A DNA stretch of 64,000 nucleotides, taken from NCBI RefSeq assembly GCF_038446955.1, contig NZ_CP151803.1, positions 3,968,001-4,032,000 on the forward strand, read 5' to 3'. This DNA is from Pedobacter sp. FW305-3-2-15-E-R2A2. Its GTDB lineage: Bacteria; Bacteroidota; Bacteroidia; Sphingobacteriales; Sphingobacteriaceae. Positions 27,273 to 36,562 of this stretch are shown here, piece after piece (the stretch's first letter is position 1; each line of letters starts with the position of its first letter). The notes beneath the pieces are model-generated. The model was not told where the DNA came from, did not search any database, and saw only the letters and a list, made by a program, of their open reading frames with translations. Both the position numbers and the translations under genes were made by a program.

Positions 27273-28398
27273 CCCACATCATCAACAAAGCAAATGCGCT
27301 AAAACCCAGCATCGCCCATGGCGCATTGTGAATGCCATAACCAGCAATCACCACACCGCTTACTGCCGTACCTATGGCGATGCCAAGGTTTCCAAAAGAG
27401 ATCGAAAGGCTATTGGCAAATTCAGACGCTTCTGTTGCGGTTGCGATCATGTAAGCCTGTCCGGTGAGGAAGCATGGAGTATGCAGGAAACCCCAAATGC
27501 CGATGAGCAGAATGGTGCCAACAGACGACAAAGATGCGGAATAATAAATTCCTGCAGCAACCAATGCCAGCCCGGCTAAAAAGAATGCAGTCGTCATGGT
27601 CAGGCTTTTGCTCAATGCTTTACCCGCGACAAAATTCCCAAGTACGCCCATCACTCCAAAGAGCAATAACATGCTGCTGATCATTTTAGGCTCCATCCCA
27701 TTTACCCGACCCAGGTAATCGGCAAAATAAGAATAAGTGGTAAACATGGCTGCATTCATCAGCAACACGACCAATGAGCTGATTAGAAATCCAGGTTTCT
27801 TTAAAATTTTCAGTTGCTTTCCATAAGTCTTTCTCTCCGGCACCGGCATCGAAGGTAAGCCCGTCAATATACCAATCAGTGCCAGTAAACTAACGACGGC
27901 CTGAACTACAAAAGAATAATTCCAGCCATGAAGTTCGTCCGCAATATAAGTGGCAAAGGGAACGGTAGTCACCGTAGCAATCCCAATTCCTCCCAATACA
28001 ATGGCCATCATCTGATGTTCCTCTTTTTTGTCTACCCCATTTGTTGCTGCGGCAACTGCAGTAGAGATGTAAACAGGCTGGAGAAATGCAGGAAGCATCC
28101 GAACCAGCAACAACAACCAGAATGGAGGCGAAAGCGCGGAGACAATTCCCGTAAATAAAAATACAGCAAGACTAAGCGCCATCATGTGTTTTCTATTGTA
28201 ACCGGACATAAAAAGCGTCATGAACGGACCTGCCAGCGCGATAACGATGGCAAATGCACTGAGTAATAGCCCGGCGACCTCAATACTGATCTGATAATGT
28301 GCCGCCAGTTGCGGCAATATTCCGATCACACCGAATTCGGTCGTGATTACCCCAATCAAACCAAGGCAACCCATATAGGCGACTTTCTTCCTCTCCAT
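27235..28398 (-). CDS. MFS transporter, DHA1-type drug/sugar efflux
   Basis: This 387-residue protein has about 12 membrane helices and the DHA1 efflux opening GVITTEFGVIGILPQLAAHY, followed by AGLLLSAFAIVIALAGPFMT. The loop after helix 2 (SGYNRKHMM) is the site of motif A. It is coupled to the upstream esterase gene by a one-base overlap (TAATG) and both are divergent from the LysR gene at 29451, the usual place for LysR-controlled efflux pumps. The substrate is unknown. Confidence 0.88.
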   Translation of the reverse strand: MERKKVAYMGCLGLIGVITTEFGVIGILPQLAAHYQISIEVAGLLLSAFAIVIALAGPFMTLFMSGYNRKHMMALSLAVFLFTGIVSALSPPFWLLLLVRMLPAFLQPVYISTAVAAATNGVDKKEEHQMMAIVLGGIGIATVTTVPFATYIADELHGWNYSFVVQAVVSLLALIGILTGLPSMPVPERKTYGKQLKILKKPGFLISSLVVLLMNAAMFTTYSYFADYLGRVNGMEPKMISSMLLLFGVMGVLGNFVAGKALSKSLTMTTAFFLAGLALVAAGIYYSASLSSVGTILLIGIWGFLHTPCFLTGQAYMIATATEASEFANSLSISFGNLGIAIGTAVSGVVIAGYGIHNAPWAMLGFSAFALLMMWVKALPVFDKRRS

Positions 28399-29354
28399 TA
28401 TGCTTCAGTCATTTTCAGGTAACTCCGTAAAACTCCGGCAACTTCTTTTATCGCTTCATTTCCCTGATCGATCAACCCTCCCATTTGGAAAAAACCATGT
28501 ACCATACCACCGTAAGTAGTTTCCGTAAGAATTACACCTGCAGCTTTCAGTTTTTTGGCGTAAAGGGCTGCTTCATCCCGCAAAGGATCATATTCTGCCA
28601 TGATAATGTGTGTAGGTGGTAATTCGGAAAGGTCATCCGCCATTAGCGGTGAGGCATCAGGCCGGATGCTATCCCCGACTTTCGGGGTATAGCAATTCCA
28701 GGCCTGCTCCGCCCCTTCCAAAGTTAAGTTTGGACCTTCTGCAAATTCTTTCCAGGACGGAGTACCAAGTGAGGAATCCGTAACCGGATAGATGAGTACC
28801 TGCCCGGCTATTTTAGGACCACCTTCCATAACAGCTCTTCTTGAAGTTACGGCAGCAAGCGCCCCTCCTGCGCTGTCGCCTGCCAGCGCAATGCGATTGC
28901 TATCAATGCCGAGCTCAGCAGCATTTGCGACAATCCACAGTAAGGCATCATAACAATCGTTAATTCCATAGGGGAAGGGAAATTCCGGCGCAAGACGATA
29001 ATCAATAGATACAATTACAGCGGCCGATAAGTTTGCCAATGAGCGCAGGGGCCTATCGTGGGTATCCAAGCCTCCGGCAATAAACCAGCCTCCATGGAAA
29101 TAAACTACTGCAGGAAGATTCTCCTGTGCGGAGGGACGATAGATCCGTATCCCGATCTCCTGCTGATCCTGTAAAGATGGAATTAACCGGTCTTCTATCT
29201 GGTATACATTTTCTGCTGCTCCAGCCATGGGAATAAATCCCTTATAGAATGCTCTTCCTGCTTCCAACTCCTCCAGATCAGCGGATACCTCGATGCCCGC
29301 TATAAATGCTAACGCAGCCTCTACCTGAGGCAAAAATGACAGTTTATTTTTCAT
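28398..29354 (-). CDS. alpha/beta hydrolase, hormone-sensitive lipase-like esterase
   Basis: 318 residues from the ATG at 29354; a longer frame starting at 29420 would run through the operator region and is rejected. It has the HSL-family oxyanion motif HGGW (residue 87 onward) and the nucleophile motif GDSAGG with Ser161. Asp256 in YDPLRDE and His286 in MVHGF complete the likely triad. The enzyme probably cleaves small esters. It is co-transcribed with the MFS gene and divergent from a LysR regulator, which suggests detoxification of an ester-containing compound plus efflux (inference). Confidence 0.9.
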   Translation of the reverse strand: MKNKLSFLPQVEAALAFIAGIEVSADLEELEAGRAFYKGFIPMAGAAENVYQIEDRLIPSLQDQQEIGIRIYRPSAQENLPAVVYFHGGWFIAGGLDTHDRPLRSLANLSAAVIVSIDYRLAPEFPFPYGINDCYDALLWIVANAAELGIDSNRIALAGDSAGGALAAVTSRRAVMEGGPKIAGQVLIYPVTDSSLGTPSWKEFAEGPNLTLEGAEQAWNCYTPKVGDSIRPDASPLMADDLSELPPTHIIMAEYDPLRDEAALYAKKLKAAGVILTETTYGGMVHGFFQMGGLIDQGNEAIKEVAGVLRSYLKMTEA

Positions 29355-29393
29355 GATATTATCTTTAGTCCGCAAATCTGGCACTATAAAACA

Positions 29394-29417
29394 TATAAAT
29401 AAAATAAGGTGATTTAT
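29394..29417. promoter_or_regulatory. probable LysR operator in divergent promoter region
   Basis: TATAAAT and ATTTAT arms flank an 11-bp spacer, the spacing typical of LysR recognition sites. The 24-bp block is identical at 21 positions to the block at 58452-58475, which lies upstream of the paralogous LysR gene. A second inverted repeat (ATAAA, 4-bp gap, TTTAT) follows at 29426-29439, next to the LysR start. Confidence 0.6.
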
Positions 29418-29450
29418 CATACCTCATAAAAATATTTATACCTTTATCTG

Positions 29451-30350
29451 ATGGTAAACCTGGAATGGTACAGAACATTTAAAGCGATCTATCAGACGGG
29501 CTCGGTCACCGCAGCTGCTAAAGTATTGTTCATCTCACAACCCAATGTAAGTCAGCATCTCTCGGCGCTGGAGGCTCATGTCGGGAAACAATTATTTGAG
29601 AGAAAGCCTAAGTTCCTGGCTACGGATTACGGAAAATTATTTTACACGCAGGTCGTAGAACCGCTGGAAAAACTGGAAGATGTGGAAACCGAATTTAGGG
29701 CCATTTGTCTTTCCAAAAAGCTCCCCTTACTTCGTCTGGGATCTGCAAAAGAATACTTCCATGCCGTTTCTTCCAGGTACCTGACTGACCTTCCCGCTCA
29801 GTTGAAAGTATCCTTCGGCCTGACTAAAGACCTTATTCAGAAACTTTTAAAAGAGGAATTGGATTTTGTGATCGCGACACAGCACGGTCAGGAACAAGGT
29901 ATCGTTTATGAGCCGATACTGACAGAACATTTTACGCTTGTCGGAGATGCAGGCATAGATACTTCCACATTTAACGAATACCTTCAGCATGAAAACTGGA
30001 CAGCAGCAGAACAATGGCTGCTTCAGCAAACCTGGTTTGCCTATAGTCCTGATCTGGCAATTATCCGGAGGTTCTGGCTAAACAATTTCGAAAAACGGCC
30101 GGCCATAAAACCCGCATTTATAATCCCGGATATGAACACCATTCTTCAGGCGATAAGTAACGGCAAGGGAATCAGCATTGCGGCAAATTACCTTACCGAA
30201 GCCTTAATTTCGGAACAAAAGATAAAAACAATCTGGACAGGAAGACGGGAAACGTCAAACACCTTGTACCTGGCCTATGATCAGAGCAAAGTGAGTCAGG
30301 AGCAAATCAAAATCATGAACGATCTGTTAAAAACATCACAACAATTATAA
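29451..30350 (+). CDS. LysR-family transcriptional regulator (paralogue 1)
   Basis: This 299-residue protein has an N-terminal winged helix-turn-helix (residues 1-60) with GSVTAAAKVLFISQPNVSQH and ALEAHVGKQLFERKP. A substrate-binding domain follows, though with short and unusual segments for a LysR family member. It is clearly paralogous to the LysR gene at 58531: both share VNLEWYRTFKAIY, SQPNVSQHLSALEAH, DLAIIRRFWL and related blocks across the whole length. It is divergent from the esterase/MFS pair, whose expression it probably controls. Confidence 0.92.
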   Translation: MVNLEWYRTFKAIYQTGSVTAAAKVLFISQPNVSQHLSALEAHVGKQLFERKPKFLATDYGKLFYTQVVEPLEKLEDVETEFRAICLSKKLPLLRLGSAKEYFHAVSSRYLTDLPAQLKVSFGLTKDLIQKLLKEELDFVIATQHGQEQGIVYEPILTEHFTLVGDAGIDTSTFNEYLQHENWTAAEQWLLQQTWFAYSPDLAIIRRFWLNNFEKRPAIKPAFIIPDMNTILQAISNGKGISIAANYLTEALISEQKIKTIWTGRRETSNTLYLAYDQSKVSQEQIKIMNDLLKTSQQL

Positions 30351-30374
30351 ATAAATAGCAGACTGTCCCTTATG

Positions 30375-30578
30375 CTATTCCTGGTAATCAATTATGATAT
30401 AAGTCATTTCGTTGCTGTCCAGATAACTCTTTAGCGCTTCCAGCCATGTCCACAGATAAGAAGTACAAAACTGGCAGACATAGATTCCATCTATTTCAAA
30501 TGTCTTTTAATTATTTACTTCCTGAGACTTTCGGAGATGCCATTCAAAACCTCCAGGTTCTTTTCAGGAAAGCCCAAA
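30375..30578 (-). other. possible remnant of a degraded gene
   Basis: In the 228-bp gap after the LysR gene, two coding-like stretches lie on the minus strand in different frames. One (30515-30578) ends ...VLNGISESLRK and a stop. The next (30375-30506) reads 43 residues including IDGIYVCQFCTSYLWTWL with no ATG start. They may be pieces of one frameshifted gene or chance. I recognise no family. Confidence 0.2.
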
Positions 30579-31316
30579 TTAATTTTCTTTAATTGCAGCA
30601 ACCATTAAAAAAATTGGCCTGCGCTTTTCATCTTTCATCTCCGGGTAAGCCGCCAGTGTTTCTTCGGAAGGCTTTGGCTCGGAAACCCTTTGCAAAGTAA
30701 AACGGGAATCGATCAGGGCATTAAAGACCGTTTCCAGGGTTCTATGGTATTTGGTAACCGTATGTCCCAGGAAACTGGTAGGCCTGATCCCCTCCTCCTG
30801 ATAATGATCTAATGGCCAGTGCAAGCGGTTTCCAGCTTCATCCACAGACCAGTCCTGTTCAGGTCTGGAGGTAAATACCGGATGTTCCTGTGAAAAGATA
30901 AAATGGCCACCTGGCTTAAGGCAATGATTTATTTTCTGGCAGATCAGGCTAAAATCTTTCACATAATGAAAGGCCAGAGAGCTGATCACCAGGTCAAACT
31001 CTTCCCTGGGAAAGTCAATGTCTTCAATGGCCATTTGGTGATATTCAATATCCAGTCCGGCAGATTTCATTTTAGCCCTTTCCAGCATCTTTGCAGAAAG
31101 GTCAATTCCAACCACTCTTTTTGCACCTTGTTGTTTGGCATAAATACAATGCCAGCCAAAACCACAACCCAGGTCAAGCACTGATTTTCCCTCAAAATCA
31201 GGCAGCATTTTCTGCAATACCTGCCATTCTCCTGCAGCATTTAATCCTTCAACGGAACGTGGCATATTGCCATAATTGGCAAAGAAATCAGGATCGTCGT
31301 ATTTATTTTCTTTCAT
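30579..31316 (-). CDS. class I SAM-dependent methyltransferase
   Basis: About 245 residues from the ATG at 31316 (the longer frame begins at TTG). Motif I is VLDLGCGFGWH near residue 45, followed by the acidic residue of motif II in VVGIDLSAKML. FDLVISSLAFHYV, LKPGGHFIFSQEH and a C-terminal LMVAAIKEN complete the Methyltransf_11-type fold. The substrate is unknown. The gene stands alone, divergent from the lipoprotein gene at 31383. Confidence 0.9.
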   Translation of the reverse strand: MKENKYDDPDFFANYGNMPRSVEGLNAAGEWQVLQKMLPDFEGKSVLDLGCGFGWHCIYAKQQGAKRVVGIDLSAKMLERAKMKSAGLDIEYHQMAIEDIDFPREEFDLVISSLAFHYVKDFSLICQKINHCLKPGGHFIFSQEHPVFTSRPEQDWSVDEAGNRLHWPLDHYQEEGIRPTSFLGHTVTKYHRTLETVFNALIDSRFTLQRVSEPKPSEETLAAYPEMKDEKRRPIFLMVAAIKEN

Positions 31317-31382
31317 CGTAAACAAAGATGACCATCATTTGTTGGGTATACAATAAAAAATCCACCTAAATAAAAACGCCTT

Positions 31383-31835
31383 ATGAAAACCATCCTCACT
31401 TTTACAATTTCACTATTTTCCCTTGCTTTGTTTAGCTGCAACAGTCAGAAGACAGGAAACAATGCACAGCAACAGACCAAACCTGAAACCATGGCGATAG
31501 TTGGTGGCGATAAAGACGAACATGGATGTAAGGCTTCTGCCGGTTATTCCTGGTCGACGATCAAGCAGGAATGCATCCGCCCTTTCGAATTAACCGATAA
31601 ACTAAAAGACCTTACCGATTCCACCATGGCGGCTTTTTTACTCTTTTCCGGGAATAAAAAACAGGTTGAAATTTTTGCCAAAGACTTTAAACCTGCTTTA
31701 GTGATCAGTGCTGCAGAAAATGACCTCTATATATCTACTGATAAAGTATATAAGCTGGAAAAGGATGCAAAAAAACATTGGGTGCTCTATAAAACTGAAG
31801 AGGGAAACGCAAAAGCCATCTTAACACAAGAATAG
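31383..31835 (+). CDS. small lipoprotein of unknown function
   Basis: This 150-residue protein starts with a signal peptide and lipobox, MKTILTFTISLFSLALFSC, with Cys at residue 19 as the likely lipid anchor, so it should sit on a membrane facing the periplasm. After a Gln/Asn-rich linker there is a compact domain with GCKASAGYSWSTIKQECIRP, whose two cysteines could pair. I do not recognise the family. It ends seven bases before the convergent gamma-glutamyltransferase stop. Confidence 0.75.
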   Translation: MKTILTFTISLFSLALFSCNSQKTGNNAQQQTKPETMAIVGGDKDEHGCKASAGYSWSTIKQECIRPFELTDKLKDLTDSTMAAFLLFSGNKKQVEIFAKDFKPALVISAAENDLYISTDKVYKLEKDAKKHWVLYKTEEGNAKAILTQE

Positions 31836-31842
31836 CCGAAGC

Positions 31843-33732
31843 TTACCATCCGATCCCGTAATCTTCGCCGTGGTTACTTGATCCGCCCCAGAGACTGCCA
31901 TGTTTCCAGTCAAAATAAATGGCATTGATTGGTCCGCTGGTCCGGTCAGAAAAGCTTAACGTATACCCCATTTTCTTTAATTCCTCACGGACAGCCGTTG
32001 AGGAATTATTATTTAACAGAATCTGCCCTGGCTTGGGCTTACGGTCTTCCGTTTTTGTCCCTCCCAGAGAAAGCCATAGCTGATTGGTATTGATGTTTGC
32101 GGCTTCTGAGGCCTGTTGCACATTCATACCAAACTCCGTCACGTTTAAAAAAAACTGCAATAAATTCTGGTCCTGAGTATCACCACCCTGTACGGCGGAA
32201 GCCAGAAAAGGCTTACCATCTTTTAGGGCCAGTGAAGGAGATAATGTTACCCTTGGTCTTTTCCCGGGGGCAACGACATTGAAAGGGTTCAACGTGGAAT
32301 CCAATACAAAGCTTTGCATCCGCTGACTCATTCCTATTCCCGTTTCACCCGCAATACATGCCGGAAGCCAGCCGCCACTTGGGGTCACAGAAACCACCCA
32401 TCCTTCTTTATCCGCCGCCTCTATAGAGGTGGTACCCTTCCATAACCTTTCCTGATACAGGTCGTCCGGACTATTGTTGAGTTTACCCAAATCATGTTTA
32501 GGTGCAAAATTACGTTTAGTGGTATCCAGTTCATATCCTCTTTTTTTAAGGAGGTCCAGGTAAGGATTCACCTTACCTTCAAACGGATATGGATTTCCGG
32601 GACCGATATCCGGATTGTTTTTATCGAACTGAATCAATTGAGCCCTTTGTTTGGCATATTCCTTACTCAGCAAGCCTTTAATAGGTCCTTTAGGGTTAGT
32701 TGCCGGATCACCGTAGTAAAAGTCCCGGTCTGCAAAAGAAAGGTTCATAGCCTGGTAAAGAGTATGGATATATTTTGAACTGTTGTACCCCATTCCTTTA
32801 AGGTCAAAATTTTCAAGGATATTTAAAGCTTGTAACATCGCCGGACCTTGTGTCCACTGCTGAAGTTTGTACACATCAACACCTTTATAATTCACGGTAA
32901 GCGGCGCTTCCTCAAGGGGTTTCCATTTTGCAAGGTCTTCCATGGTAATCAAGCCTCCCTGCTCCTGACAACCACGTACAAATTCTTTGGCGATATCTCC
33001 CTTATAGAATCGATCATAGGCGGCCACTAACGCTTGTTTCCTGTTTTTTCCTTGTTTAAGCGCTGTTTTTTCGGCCTCTACCATTTTAGTCAGCGTAACC
33101 AGGAGGTCTTTTTGTACAAAGATCTCCCCTGCTTCCGGCGCTTCTCTCTTTTCTCCCGAATGGGTCAGAAATACCTTTTTACTATAGGGCCATTGCCTGA
33201 TCAGTTCTTTTCCACGCTCCATACTGTTTGCAGCCTGTGCTTCAATCGGATATCCCGCTGCCATTTCCATTGCCGGAGCAAGTACCTGTTCCAGGCTCAG
33301 GGTTCCATAATTGATCAGCATATAGATCAGTCCTCCCGGCGTGCCCGGTGTAGTCGCCGCCAGAGCTCCATATTCCGGAGGGAAGTTGTACCCTTTGTTC
33401 TTAAAGAAATCTACCGTCGCCCCTGTTGGTGCCACGCCCATCGCATTAATCGCGATGACCTTTTTAGTTTTAGGGTTATAGATCAGGACTTGTGTTTCTC
33501 CGCCCCAGCTCAGCGTATCCCACATGGTACAGGTCGCAGCGAGCATCGCACAGGATGCATCAACGGCATTCCCCCCTTTCTGAAAGATCATTGCCCCTGC
33601 TGTAGCGGCCAAAGGTTTGCCTGTAATGGCCATCCAGTTGCGGCCATGCAGCACTGGTTTTTGGGTTTGCTGTGCGGAAAGCGGCAGTATAGAAGCTGCA
33701 GAAAGGAACAATGCGGAGAATAAGTGTTTCAT
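31843..33732 (-). CDS. gamma-glutamyltransferase family protein (Ntn hydrolase)
   Basis: This 629-residue protein has a signal peptide (cleavage near LPLSAQQ) and the GGT fold: QKGGNAVDASCAML near residue 51, PGTPGGLIYML near 129, and WKGTTSIEAAD near 431, with Thr434 the likely autocleavage nucleophile. The canonical His after the two threonines (TTH) is Ser here. The GETGIGMSQRM and GGDTQDQN blocks are also altered relative to classical GGT. A periplasmic peptide or glutathione-processing role is probable; the exact donor is uncertain. It is convergent with the lipoprotein gene. Confidence 0.85.
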   Translation of the reverse strand: MKHLFSALFLSAASILPLSAQQTQKPVLHGRNWMAITGKPLAATAGAMIFQKGGNAVDASCAMLAATCTMWDTLSWGGETQVLIYNPKTKKVIAINAMGVAPTGATVDFFKNKGYNFPPEYGALAATTPGTPGGLIYMLINYGTLSLEQVLAPAMEMAAGYPIEAQAANSMERGKELIRQWPYSKKVFLTHSGEKREAPEAGEIFVQKDLLVTLTKMVEAEKTALKQGKNRKQALVAAYDRFYKGDIAKEFVRGCQEQGGLITMEDLAKWKPLEEAPLTVNYKGVDVYKLQQWTQGPAMLQALNILENFDLKGMGYNSSKYIHTLYQAMNLSFADRDFYYGDPATNPKGPIKGLLSKEYAKQRAQLIQFDKNNPDIGPGNPYPFEGKVNPYLDLLKKRGYELDTTKRNFAPKHDLGKLNNSPDDLYQERLWKGTTSIEAADKEGWVVSVTPSGGWLPACIAGETGIGMSQRMQSFVLDSTLNPFNVVAPGKRPRVTLSPSLALKDGKPFLASAVQGGDTQDQNLLQFFLNVTEFGMNVQQASEAANINTNQLWLSLGGTKTEDRKPKPGQILLNNNSSTAVREELKKMGYTLSFSDRTSGPINAIYFDWKHGSLWGGSSNHGEDYGIGW

Positions 33733-33764
33733 AAAAATCTATAAGTACTTAAAATTAAGTAATT

Positions 33765-34064
33765 TTGAAAGAAGCCCAAAGAACAATACCTATCGGCTTG
33801 TCACAATATAGCTACCTGGAGCTGGTTAAAATGCTCAACAGCTCCTTTATGATCATGGTCTTTATGGCCAATCTGCTGGCCTGGCCACTGGCTTATTTGT
33901 TTGTGTCCAAATGGTTGTCGGGCTTCGCTTATCGCACAGAAATCAGCATCTGGCCTTTTGCATTGGCGATACTGATCTCTATGCTGCTCACCCTGATTAC
34001 GGTCAGCATCCGCTCCTACAAAGCAGCGGTGACCAATACAATCGATGCCCTCAAATATGAATAG
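33765..34064 (+). pseudogene. C-terminal remnant of FtsX/MacB-type ABC permease
   Basis: The reading frame lacks an ATG and is preceded by an in-frame stop. Its 95 residues match only the last stretch of large Bacteroidota antimicrobial-peptide ABC permeases: a short cytosolic KEAQRTIPIGLS segment in place of the usual KEIGIRKVLGAS, then two or three membrane helices, ending AAVTNTIDALKYE in place of the usual NPVDSLRYE tail. Roughly 700 upstream residues are missing; the gamma-glutamyltransferase gene now occupies that side. The fragment is probably not functional. Confidence 0.75.
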
Positions 34065-34067
34065 CCT

Positions 34068-34769
34068 TTAATGAAACAGCTTTTCTTTTAAAGCGGCATA
34101 CCGGGTTCTGCCAATAGGAAGTGCCTCCCCGTTTTCCAGTAAAAGCTGGTATTTACTTCCTGAGCTGACGGTGATTTTCATCGCCTGTCCGATCGGAACG
34201 AGATAAGATTTATGAATCCTTTCAAAAGAAGCTGGCAGCAATTGCTCCAGCTTCTCCAATGACTTATCATGGAGTTCCTGTTTGCCATTTTTCAAATGCA
34301 GTTCCGCGTAAATCCCCGCTCCTTTAATATAAAGGAGTTCATTCACATCAATCAGCGCAATATTTCCTGATCTTTTTACTGCCAGAAACCGAAGCCCGTT
34401 CTCCTTCTGATTTTCCGCAATAGAAATCCTTTGAAAAGCCTGAGACAGCCTGCGTTCATCAAAAGGCTTGGCTACAAAATCAAGCACACCATATTCAAAT
34501 GCAGTGATGGCCTTTTCTATATAGGCGGAAATAATGATGGTATGAAAAGATCCGGAGACCACCGATTTCAACAGCTCAAAACCATCCCTTCCATTTAGAT
34601 TTAAATCCAGCAGCAATACCTCTATCTCATTATTTTCCAAAAAAGCCAATGCTTCTTCTATCGCTTCACAAATCGTAATCTGCTGCAGCTTTGCGCCGAA
34701 AAAGCTACGGCTCATGCGTTCAATTCTTCCCGCAATGCGGCCTTCATCTTCCACTATTAATATTCTCAT
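34068..34769 (-). CDS. LytTR-family response regulator
   Basis: This 233-residue protein has a receiver domain with the phospho-acceptor Asp55 in VLLLDLNLNG and Lys101 in VAKPF. The C-terminal LytTR DNA-binding domain (residues 135-233) shows FLAVKRSGNIALIDVNELLYI and FERIHKSYLVPI. It overlaps the kinase gene by four bases (ATGA), so the two form one two-component system. The target genes are unknown; the nearby TonB-type receptor is one candidate. Confidence 0.93.
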   Translation of the reverse strand: MRILIVEDEGRIAGRIERMSRSFFGAKLQQITICEAIEEALAFLENNEIEVLLLDLNLNGRDGFELLKSVVSGSFHTIIISAYIEKAITAFEYGVLDFVAKPFDERRLSQAFQRISIAENQKENGLRFLAVKRSGNIALIDVNELLYIKGAGIYAELHLKNGKQELHDKSLEKLEQLLPASFERIHKSYLVPIGQAMKITVSSGSKYQLLLENGEALPIGRTRYAALKEKLFH

Positions 34770-36436
34770 TGAGGGGTATAAATGGTAATTTCTGTTTGCC
34801 AGCCATTGGTTAAACTCCGGGAATCAAAGCCCCAGGCAGCTCCATAGCTCTCTGTTAAACGCGCCTGAATGTATTGAAAGCCCGTACCGGACGATTTATC
34901 TTTTCTCATAGGTCTGTTTTTAGCAGTGGTGCTCAAAGCATATTTCTTATAACCCTGGCCCCGTTCAAAGTTTAAATTAAAGCGGATGATGCCATCTTCA
35001 GGGGGAGCACTATGGGTAATTCCATTTTCCAATGCCGTATGGATAATTGCCGGTGGGATCAGATCGGACAGGTCAATATTTGAGCTGGTCCAGTCGTAAC
35101 TGATTTCTTTACGAAACTGCATCACCTTCAGGTGAACCTGACACAACTCGATTTCCTTGCTGACCGGAACTAAAGTCTCCTCCGCGATCTGGTTGAGGAT
35201 ATCAAATTCTGCGGCCAGGGCCTGCACAAAAAGTGCCCCTTCTTTTGGGGATTCCTCTACCCAATCCATCAGGGAGGTTAAGGTGTTCTTAATGAAATGA
35301 GGCTGGATATTTTTCTTCAGCAATTCCAGTTTTAACCGGGAGGATAAGAGCAAAGAAGTTTGATGCGCCCTTTCCACTTCCTTGGCCCTGATGGCATACA
35401 GGTAAAGCATGCAAAGTACGATGATCGTAAAACTGATAAACAGACCAATATCGTAATACAAAAAGAAATTGACGACCGCACTAAGGAGCAGTCCGGCCAG
35501 GACAATCCCTCCTCCTTTTTCCTTTTGAACAAGTGCATTGGCCACCACGATCAGCGCGGCAACCCACATCGCATAACTGAAATACATCGCGCTGAGGTCA
35601 TATTCCCTGAAATGAGAAACATAGATATAAAGCAATGCAATGAGCAATATGCCCATCAACAGCCATCTCCTTTTAAAAGAAAACTGAATGGTAAAATATA
35701 GGGGAACCAATAATGCTATGGAAAAGGTAAGCCATCCGATCGTCTCCAGTCTCAAATAGAAACGGGTATAAGGAATGTCAACGTAGAATTTGAGGTATTC
35801 AACGATTAACAGGGCGAAAAACAGAAAACAAGTCACGCAGAAAATCAATATGGCATATTCCTTCCGACTGCTGTTGATAAACATAAAGAGGTAATATATC
35901 GCAGCGATCAGAAATGCGCCTGCCATCAGGTTCATAAAAGACGTCATGATCAGAGGTTCCTGCAGCAGCCGGTCGTAGCTTTCCATCCTGACCGCAAACC
36001 GGCGATCGGTATCCTGTTCATAAGACTGGGAAGCCCTTAACGCCAATAGGTGTTTTCCTTTTGTGGCTAAGGAATCCGGGATCAGAAAACTACTTTTTTC
36101 CGTACCGGGCAACTCCGAAGTCCCGGCAGCTACTTTTCCATTCTCCCCAATTTTCTGCCCATCCCAGAACACTTCAAAAGCACCGAAAGTATGAATATCT
36201 ATACCCAAATGTTCGGTGGTCATGATTTCCCTGATCAAAACATCAGACCTCAGCCAAAAAACCCCGGTTCCTGTTTCCCCACGTTCCTGCGCCCATCCCT
36301 TTGAATTGAAAGTTTTAGCCGCCAAGGCCAGGCTATCCCCGGTCTTATAAACCGGATCGGAAACCTCATAAACGACCTCTCTTTTACAAGAGGATAAGGC
36401 AAGAAGAAGCGCAATCAATAGCGTAAATCGGAACAT
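34766..36436 (-). CDS. LytS/YehU-type sensor histidine kinase with 7-helix membrane domain
   Basis: This 556-residue protein begins with a secretion signal carrying a lipobox-like LSSC (Cys17). A periplasmic 7TMR-DISM-like beta domain follows (about residues 20-165), then about seven membrane helices (175-350), and a cytosolic His_kinase module. The phospho-accepting His is in KKNIQPHFIKNTLTSL. The N-box is replaced by IIHTALENGITHSAP, and a short ATP-binding C-terminus follows with SSGTGFQYIQARL. It is coupled to the LytTR gene by a 4-bp overlap. Confidence 0.9.
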   Translation of the reverse strand: MFRFTLLIALLLALSSCKREVVYEVSDPVYKTGDSLALAAKTFNSKGWAQERGETGTGVFWLRSDVLIREIMTTEHLGIDIHTFGAFEVFWDGQKIGENGKVAAGTSELPGTEKSSFLIPDSLATKGKHLLALRASQSYEQDTDRRFAVRMESYDRLLQEPLIMTSFMNLMAGAFLIAAIYYLFMFINSSRKEYAILIFCVTCFLFFALLIVEYLKFYVDIPYTRFYLRLETIGWLTFSIALLVPLYFTIQFSFKRRWLLMGILLIALLYIYVSHFREYDLSAMYFSYAMWVAALIVVANALVQKEKGGGIVLAGLLLSAVVNFFLYYDIGLFISFTIIVLCMLYLYAIRAKEVERAHQTSLLLSSRLKLELLKKNIQPHFIKNTLTSLMDWVEESPKEGALFVQALAAEFDILNQIAEETLVPVSKEIELCQVHLKVMQFRKEISYDWTSSNIDLSDLIPPAIIHTALENGITHSAPPEDGIIRFNLNFERGQGYKKYALSTTAKNRPMRKDKSSGTGFQYIQARLTESYGAAWGFDSRSLTNGWQTEITIYTPQ

Positions 36437-36562
36437 CTGGTAAAGTTAAGATGAATATAGGAGAGAAAAATGTATTACACAAGGTCATGGAGCAGTTCAC
36501 ATGTTTTCTCCTCAAAAAAAGCATCCGGGAGGTTAATCTTGCAGCATATATCTGATAAAACC

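Noticed and set aside
29355-29420. Upstream extension of the esterase
   Set aside because: The added residues are coded by the LysR operator region and do not resemble the family.
36470-36562. Upstream extension of the TonB-type receptor
   Set aside because: It would bury the obvious signal peptide that starts at 36563.
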